From G020354085 sp964482055 (GTDB taxonomy: Bacteria; Pseudomonadota; Gammaproteobacteria; Acidiferrobacterales; Sulfurifustaceae), in NCBI GenBank assembly GCA_964482055.1, contig CAYZVX010000094.1, forward strand, positions 1-8,825: a stretch of DNA of 8,825 bases, written 5' to 3'. Both the position numbers and the translations under genes were made by a program. This document shows, piece after piece, positions 5,094 through 8,825 of this stretch. A model generated the notes under the pieces. The model ran no database searches and was not told the DNA's origin. It saw nothing but the letters and a program-made list of their open reading frames with translations. How positions within the stretch are numbered: the first letter of the stretch is position 1; each line of letters starts with the position of its first letter.

Positions 5094-6479
5094 ATGACTG
5101 GCGAGAAGCTCTGGGGCGGGCGCTTCACCGAGCCCACCGACGCGTTCGTCGAGGCCTTCACGGCTTCCGTCAACTTCGATCGGCGATTGTATCGGCACGA
5201 CATCGCCGGTTCGATCGCGCACGCGAAGATGCTCGCGCACGTCGGCGTGCTCACCGACGCCGAGTGTGACGCGATCGTCAAGGGCCTCCAGCAGATCGAG
5301 GCCGAGATCGAGCGCGGCGAATTCGCCTGGAGTGTGGAGCTCGAGGACGTGCACATGAACATCGAGGCGCGCCTGATCGCGCGCATCGGTAACGTCGGCA
5401 AGAAGCTGCACACCGGCCGCTCGCGCAACGACCAGGTCGCGACCGACGTGCGCCTGTACCTGCGCGACGGGATCGACGCGCTGCGCGACGCCATCCGGCG
5501 GCTGCAGGAGGCGATCCTCGCGCTCGCCGAGACCGAGACCGAGACCATCATGCCGGGCTTCACCCACCTGCAGGTGGCGCAGCCCGTGACCTTCGGGCAT
5601 CACCTGCTCGCCTGGTTCGAGATGCTCGCGCGCGACGCCGCGCGGCTCCGCGATTGCCGCGTGCGCGTCAACGTGCTGCCGCTCGGCGCCGCGGCGCTTG
5701 CCGGCACGAGTTACCCGATCGACCGCGGCTACACCGCGAAGCTGCTCGGCTTCGACGCGGTGGCGGAGAACTCGCTCGACGCCGTTTCCGATCGCGATTT
5801 CGCGATCGAGTTCGTGGCGGCTTGTGCGCTGCTCATGGTGCACTTGTCGCGCTTTGCCGAGGAGCTCGTGCTGTGGTCGTCGAGCCAGTTCGATTTCATC
5901 GAGCTGCCGGACGCCTTCTGTACCGGCTCCTCGATCATGCCGCAGAAAAAAAACCCGGACGTGCCGGAGCTGGTGCGCGGCAAGAGCGCGCGCGTGCAGG
6001 GTGATCTCACCGCGCTGCTGATGCTTATGAAAGGCCAACCGCTCGCCTACAACAAGGACAACCAGGAGGACAAGGAGCCGGTGTTCGATGCGCTCGACAC
6101 CGTGCTCGACTGCTTGCGCGTCTTCGCCGACATGGTTCCCGGGATCACGGTCAAGCGCGACAACATGCTGCGCGCCGCGCGCCAGGGTTATGCCACCGCC
6201 ACCGATCTCGCCGACTACCTGGTGCGCAAGGGCGTGCCGTTCCGCGACGCCCACGAGATCGTCGGGCGCGCCGTGCGCCTCGGTATCGACACGGGGCGGG
6301 ACCTGGCCGAGCTTGAGCTCGGCGAGCTCAAGGCGCTTTGCGCGCGTATCGAGGACGACGTCTACGAGACGTTGACGCTCGAGGGTTCGGTCAAGGCGCG
6401 CAATCATCTGGGCGGCACCTCGCCAGTCCAGGTGCGTAAGGCGATCGCCCGAGCGCGCCAGCGGCTTGGGTCGGGCTGA
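5094..6479 (+). CDS. argH: Argininosuccinate lyase
   Basis: This cytoplasmic homotetrameric enzyme of the fumarase/aspartase superfamily splits argininosuccinate into arginine and fumarate, the last step of arginine synthesis. The product is 461 residues, the usual length. It opens with KLWGGRF, the family's conserved start. Conserved region 1 is LHTGRSRNDQVATDVRLYLR (about 103-122), and region 2 includes PGFTHLQVAQPVTFGHHLLA with the catalytic-base histidine. The signature loop GSSIMPQKKNPD (about 279-290) carries the catalytic serine. The C-terminal YATATDLADYLVRKGVPFRDAH is typical. The ATG at 5094 is supported by the family N-terminus; the Shine-Dalgarno sequence (CGGGA) is weak and close. 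A run of eight A residues (5946-5953) codes for the QKKN part. It is divergent from the kinase operon, and the diguanylate cyclase follows 49 bp after its stop. Confidence 0.98.
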   Translation: MTGEKLWGGRFTEPTDAFVEAFTASVNFDRRLYRHDIAGSIAHAKMLAHVGVLTDAECDAIVKGLQQIEAEIERGEFAWSVELEDVHMNIEARLIARIGNVGKKLHTGRSRNDQVATDVRLYLRDGIDALRDAIRRLQEAILALAETETETIMPGFTHLQVAQPVTFGHHLLAWFEMLARDAARLRDCRVRVNVLPLGAAALAGTSYPIDRGYTAKLLGFDAVAENSLDAVSDRDFAIEFVAACALLMVHLSRFAEELVLWSSSQFDFIELPDAFCTGSSIMPQKKNPDVPELVRGKSARVQGDLTALLMLMKGQPLAYNKDNQEDKEPVFDALDTVLDCLRVFADMVPGITVKRDNMLRAARQGYATATDLADYLVRKGVPFRDAHEIVGRAVRLGIDTGRDLAELELGELKALCARIEDDVYETLTLEGSVKARNHLGGTSPVQVRKAIARARQRLGSG

Positions 6480-6528
6480 GACGCGCGGGCTGGGATCGCG
6501 CAAACGCATAGGGGAGGCTTCCGGGACC

Positions 6529-7662
6529 ATGCAACAGCGCCGCCGAACTGACCGACGCATCGGGCCCGAGCGGCGCAGCGCGCCGCGGCGGCGTGACGAC
6601 TGGTCGAGCGCGCCGAGCTGGGGCCAGCAACGCACCCAGTTCCTGACGCGCTACTTCTTTTTGGTGCTTGGCGTGCTGTACTTCACGCTCGGCTCGCCGC
6701 CGCGGCACAGCACGCTCGTCAACCCGCCGGTGCTGTTCGGCGGTTTGTTCGTCTACGGCCTCATGGTAACCGTGTTGTTCTGGCATGCGCGCCGGTGCTT
6801 GTACTCGCCGCCGCGCTGGCACGCCGCCCTTTGGACGGACCTGGCAGGCGTCACGTTCGCGATCCTTGCCGACCCGATTGTCGTGTCGCCGGCCTTTGTG
6901 GTCTACGTGGTCGTGATCCTCGGCAATGGCCTGCGCTACGGCATTCGCTACTTCGCCGAGGGCATGGTGGGCAGTTTCATTCTGGGCGTGAGCGCGCTGC
7001 TGGTGCGGTTGGCGGACTTCTACAAGGTGCTGTCGATGAGCACCGCCTATTTCATCCTGTTCGGGGCGATCCTGGTGCTCTATGCCTACGCGCTCATGAC
7101 CGGCTTCGACCGGGCGCGGCGCCAGCTCGAGGCGGAGCGCTCGCTCGACGTGCTGACCGGTCTGCTCAACCGGCGCGCGCTGTACGAACGCGTCGAGCCA
7201 CTGTTCGCTCGACTGCGCGCCGGCGCGCACAACCCCGGCCACGCCGTGCTGTTCGCCGACTTGGACCGCTTCAAGGCGGTCAACGACAACCTCGGTCACC
7301 ACGTCGGCGACCGGGTACTCGCCGAGATCGCCCGGCTCATCGGCCAGGAAGTGCGAGCGAGTGACGTGCTGGCGCGCTTCGGCGGTGATGAGTTCGTGCT
7401 GGTGCTGCCGGAGACCGACGTGCCGCAGGCCCGGCAGGTCGCCCAGCGCTTGCAGGACGCCGTGGCGCAATGGGCGCAGGAACAGGCCATCGACATCAGC
7501 CTGTCGGTGGGGCTCGGCCACGCGCCGCAGCAGGGGCAAGACCTGAAGAGCGTGCTCGAGCACGTCGATCAGGAGATGTACCAGAACAAGGCGCGCCTGC
7601 GCAGCAACGGCAGTGCGGCCGTGGGCGAGGAACCGGGGCCGGAAACGCATGCACGAGCTTGA
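6529..7662 (+). CDS. Membrane diguanylate cyclase (GGDEF)
   Basis: It makes the second messenger c-di-GMP from two GTP. The product is 377 residues. A strongly basic cytoplasmic start (about 1-35, many Arg) is followed by about six transmembrane helices: near 38-55, 67-86, 98-115, 117-136, 146-163 and 171-191. A short connector leads to a GGDEF domain from DVLTGLLNRRA (207-217), with FADLDRFKAVND, GHHVGD, and the catalytic RFGGDEF (GGDEF at 285-289). An RxxD inhibitory site (Arg276-Asp279) lies exactly five residues before GGDEF, so product inhibition by c-di-GMP is expected. SLSVGLG (324-330) ends the fold. The membrane part resembles uncharacterised multi-helix sensor modules and gives no ligand. 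The ATG at 6529 follows GGGGAGG by about 11 nt; the earlier in-frame start inside argH is less likely. The gene overlaps the next by 14 bp and likely shares the argH transcript. Confidence 0.92.
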   Translation: MQQRRRTDRRIGPERRSAPRRRDDWSSAPSWGQQRTQFLTRYFFLVLGVLYFTLGSPPRHSTLVNPPVLFGGLFVYGLMVTVLFWHARRCLYSPPRWHAALWTDLAGVTFAILADPIVVSPAFVVYVVVILGNGLRYGIRYFAEGMVGSFILGVSALLVRLADFYKVLSMSTAYFILFGAILVLYAYALMTGFDRARRQLEAERSLDVLTGLLNRRALYERVEPLFARLRAGAHNPGHAVLFADLDRFKAVNDNLGHHVGDRVLAEIARLIGQEVRASDVLARFGGDEFVLVLPETDVPQARQVAQRLQDAVAQWAQEQAIDISLSVGLGHAPQQGQDLKSVLEHVDQEMYQNKARLRSNGSAAVGEEPGPETHARA

Positions 7663-7987
7663 GACGCTGCGGCAGCGGCTGCGCGCGTTTGCCGCCGCGC
7701 GCGACTGGGAGCAGTTCCATTCCCCCAAGAACCTGGCGAGCGCGCTCATCGTCGAGGCCGCCGAGCTGCTCGAGCACTTCCAGTGGCTCACCCAGCAGCA
7801 GAGCCGCAGCCTGCCGCCGGAGCGCCTGCGCGCGGTCGAAGAGGAAATCGCCGATGTGCTGCTCTACCTGGTACGGCTCGCCGACCTGCTCGGTGTCGAC
7901 CTGATGCAGGCGGCCGAGCGCAAGATCGCGCTCAATGAGAAGAAGTACCCGGCCGAAGAGGTTCGCGGCAGCGCCGAAAAGCGTTAG
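7649..7987 (+). CDS. MazG-type nucleotide pyrophosphohydrolase (dCTPase-like)
   Basis: This small all-alpha NTP pyrophosphohydrolase of the MazG / RS21-C6 (DCTPP1) group cleaves (d)NTPs to the monophosphate and pyrophosphate and cleans the nucleotide pool. The 112-residue length fits single-domain members. The metal-binding pattern is intact: Glu36-x-x-Glu39 in EAAELLEHFQW, then Glu66-x-x-Asp69 in EEEIADVLLYL. The N-terminus RDWEQFHSPKNLASAL and C-terminal KIALNEKKYP with RGSA match what I recall of the dCTP-preferring group, but substrate choice is inferred. The ATG at 7649 lies inside the end of the diguanylate cyclase gene with a 14-bp overlap, so the two are probably translationally coupled. 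It is the last gene of the argH transcript, facing the convergent DUF3106 gene. Confidence 0.9.
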   Translation: MHELETLRQRLRAFAAARDWEQFHSPKNLASALIVEAAELLEHFQWLTQQQSRSLPPERLRAVEEEIADVLLYLVRLADLLGVDLMQAAERKIALNEKKYPAEEVRGSAEKR

Positions 7988-7998
7988 CCTGGTCTCAG

Positions 7999-8020
7999 GT
8001 TTCAGGTTTAGGGTTGAAAC
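7999..8020. other. Weak hairpin GTTTCA/TGAAAC between convergent genes
   Basis: A 6-bp inverted repeat with a 10-nt loop, followed on plus by TTTG, sits in the 60-bp spacer after the MazG-like gene. The nearby tandem CAGGTTT CAGGTTT (7997-8009 region) and an 8-bp palindrome CTCCGGAG (8027-8034) complete a low-GC spacer. It may act as a poor terminator for the argH operon; the U-run is too short to be convincing. Confidence 0.3.
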
Positions 8021-8047
8021 TTTGAGCTCCGGAGGCTGAAGCCACGT

Positions 8048-8545
8048 TCACCGCGCGCGCGGGGCACGCTCGCGGCGCTCGCTGGCGCGCGCCTCGCGGG
8101 CGCGCCATTGCTCACGCAGCTCGGCGCGCTCTTCCGGCGTCAGGCTCTCCCACTTGTCGCGCAGCTCGGCGCGGCGCTCCGGCGGCAGGCTCATGAACCA
8201 CGCGCGACGCTCGCGCAGGCGCTCTTGTTCCTCGGGCGGCAGCTGGCGGAAGCGCTCGTAGCGCTCGCGCACCCGCGCGCGTTCCTCCGCGCTCATGCTG
8301 CGCCAACGCTCGAAGCGTGCGCGCGCCTGCTCGCGCTCCTGCGGCGTCATGGCGGCCCAGCGCTGCGCGCCCTTGCGCAGACGTTCCTGGCGCTCCGCGG
8401 GCAGGCTGTCCCAGCGACTGGCGAAGGGCTGCAACAGACGCTGTTCTTCCGGCGCGAGGCTGCTCCAGCTGATCGGGCGGTCGGCTTCGGCCTGGGCCAG
8501 CAGCGGCAGCAGGAGCAGTAGCGAAAAGACGAGACGGGGTTTCAT
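8048..8545 (-). CDS. Exported DUF3106 protein with 18-residue repeats
   Basis: This secreted or periplasmic protein has no known function. It is 165 residues with a clear Sec signal (MKPRLVFSLLLLLPLLAQAEA, cleavage near residue 20). The mature part is almost entirely tandem repeats of the form W-x-S-L-x-P-E-E-R followed by a charged helix. Aromatic residues open the repeats at 27, 45, 63, 81, 99 and 117, precisely 18 apart, with a shortened last step to Trp132. It ends in an Arg/Ala/Glu-rich tail. This is the DUF3106 pattern, a helical, highly charged family that looks somewhat like Spy/CpxP-type periplasmic chaperones in its LTPEER phrases; that likeness is only my impression. The ATG overlaps the stop of the upstream gene as ATGA. 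The gene ends 60 bp from the convergent MazG-like gene. Confidence 0.85.
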   Translation of the reverse strand: MKPRLVFSLLLLLPLLAQAEADRPISWSSLAPEEQRLLQPFASRWDSLPAERQERLRKGAQRWAAMTPQEREQARARFERWRSMSAEERARVRERYERFRQLPPEEQERLRERRAWFMSLPPERRAELRDKWESLTPEERAELREQWRAREARASERRERAPRAR

Positions 8546-8814
8546 GGTTTGGTCTCCGCGGGCGTCGCCGCGCCAGGCGTCCTGGCCGCCGGCGCGGTCT
8601 TTGAATCGGCTTTGGCCGGCTTGACGTCGTCCTGAAACCAGAGCGGATCGACGGCCTTGCCGCCGCTGGTCTCGAAACTGCCGAGGAACTCGAGAAGCTC
8701 TGCACTTACCGGGGCGCTCGGCGCGGCGGGCGGGCGCTCGGCGTGCGCGGCGTTGGCGGCGGCGGTCGTGATCGCCACGCTGAGCAGCAGCAGCGCGCGG
8801 CGCTCACACGGCAT
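8542..8814 (-). CDS. Small exported hypothetical protein
   Basis: I do not recognise a named family. The product is 90 residues. It begins with a basic end and a hydrophobic, Ala-rich segment (MPCERRALLLLSVAITTAAA) that looks like a Sec signal ending near AAHA (about residue 25). A short conserved-looking core follows, SAELLEFLGSFETSGGKAVD with DPLWFQDD (about 37-63). A low-complexity Pro/Ala/Lys/Thr tail ends the protein. The ATG at 8814 has a good Shine-Dalgarno sequence, GGAG, 7 nt away. The frame stays open upstream to the window edge, but the signal peptide favours this start. The minus strand also ends another frame (EQQNAV, then TGA at 8806-8804) that could be the tail of an upstream gene overlapping this one. 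The ATGA overlap with the DUF3106 gene suggests one operon and a shared envelope role. Confidence 0.7.
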   Translation of the reverse strand: MPCERRALLLLSVAITTAAANAAHAERPPAAPSAPVSAELLEFLGSFETSGGKAVDPLWFQDDVKPAKADSKTAPAARTPGAATPAETKP

Positions 8815-8825
8815 TTTGCTGCTCC
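8804..8825 (-). CDS. Possible 3' end of an upstream gene (very uncertain)
   Basis: At the window edge one minus-strand frame reads EQQNAV followed by TGA at 8806-8804. It would overlap the start of the small exported gene by about 11 bp. Overlapping starts are the rule in this genome segment, so it may be the end of an upstream operon member. In related bacteria DUF3106 genes often follow sigma-factor or anti-sigma-like genes. Seven codons cannot prove a gene. Confidence 0.2.

Noticed and set aside
5067..6635. Minus-strand open frame of 522 codons opposite argH
   Set aside because: Arg/His/Glu-rich antisense shadow; argH has every family signature.
6391..7791. Minus-strand open frame of 466 codons opposite the diguanylate cyclase
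   Set aside because: Same antisense-shadow character; it spans three genes and matches nothing.
1..8825. CRISPR arrays, insertion sequences, prophage or toxin-antitoxin genes
   Set aside because: No regularly spaced repeats, terminal repeats, transposase or phage-like proteins were found; composition is uniform chromosomal.

Overview
This window is ordinary bacterial chromosome of high G+C content, with dense, mostly overlapping genes. The order hemD-hemC / algR-algZ / argH is the neighbourhood known from Pseudomonas and many other Gamma- and Betaproteobacteria. With the DUF3106 gene, it points to one of these classes. A gammaproteobacterium is my preference, but the genus cannot be read from the sequence.

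Layout. (1) Positions 1-1028, minus strand: the 5' end of hemD and all of hemC (haem/tetrapyrrole synthesis), overlapping by 8 bp. (2) Positions 1056-1583, plus strand: an exported thioredoxin-fold protein with a CPYC active site. Its start lies only about 27 bp from that of hemC, so the two genes are divergent and interlocked. (3) Positions 1698-4644, minus strand: a two-component operon read kinase-2, kinase-1, algR, with ATGA overlaps at both junctions. It carries two different AlgZ/FimS-type membrane histidine kinases in tandem where one is usual. (4) Positions 4645-5093: a gene-free divergent region of about 450 bp, rich in hairpins. It contains a strong minus-strand Rho-independent terminator that belongs to no protein gene. 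Together with a promoter-like sequence and an 11-bp inverted repeat, it suggests a previously unannotated small RNA of about 90 nt. (5) Positions 5094-7987, plus strand: argH, a six-helix membrane diguanylate cyclase with an intact GGDEF and inhibitory site, and a small MazG-type nucleotide pyrophosphohydrolase, apparently one operon. (6) Positions 8048-8814, minus strand: a repetitive exported DUF3106 protein and a short exported protein upstream of it, again with an ATGA overlap.

Working together. hemC and argH are housekeeping genes. The AlgZ/AlgR module and the diguanylate cyclase both belong to surface-behaviour control (type IV pili, exopolysaccharide, biofilm) in relatives. The candidate sRNA lies between these units, and its predicted loop resembles an anti-Shine-Dalgarno sequence. 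The most interesting items are this sRNA and the kinase pair: one paralogue seems to keep the family's sensor end, the other the better-preserved catalytic end.
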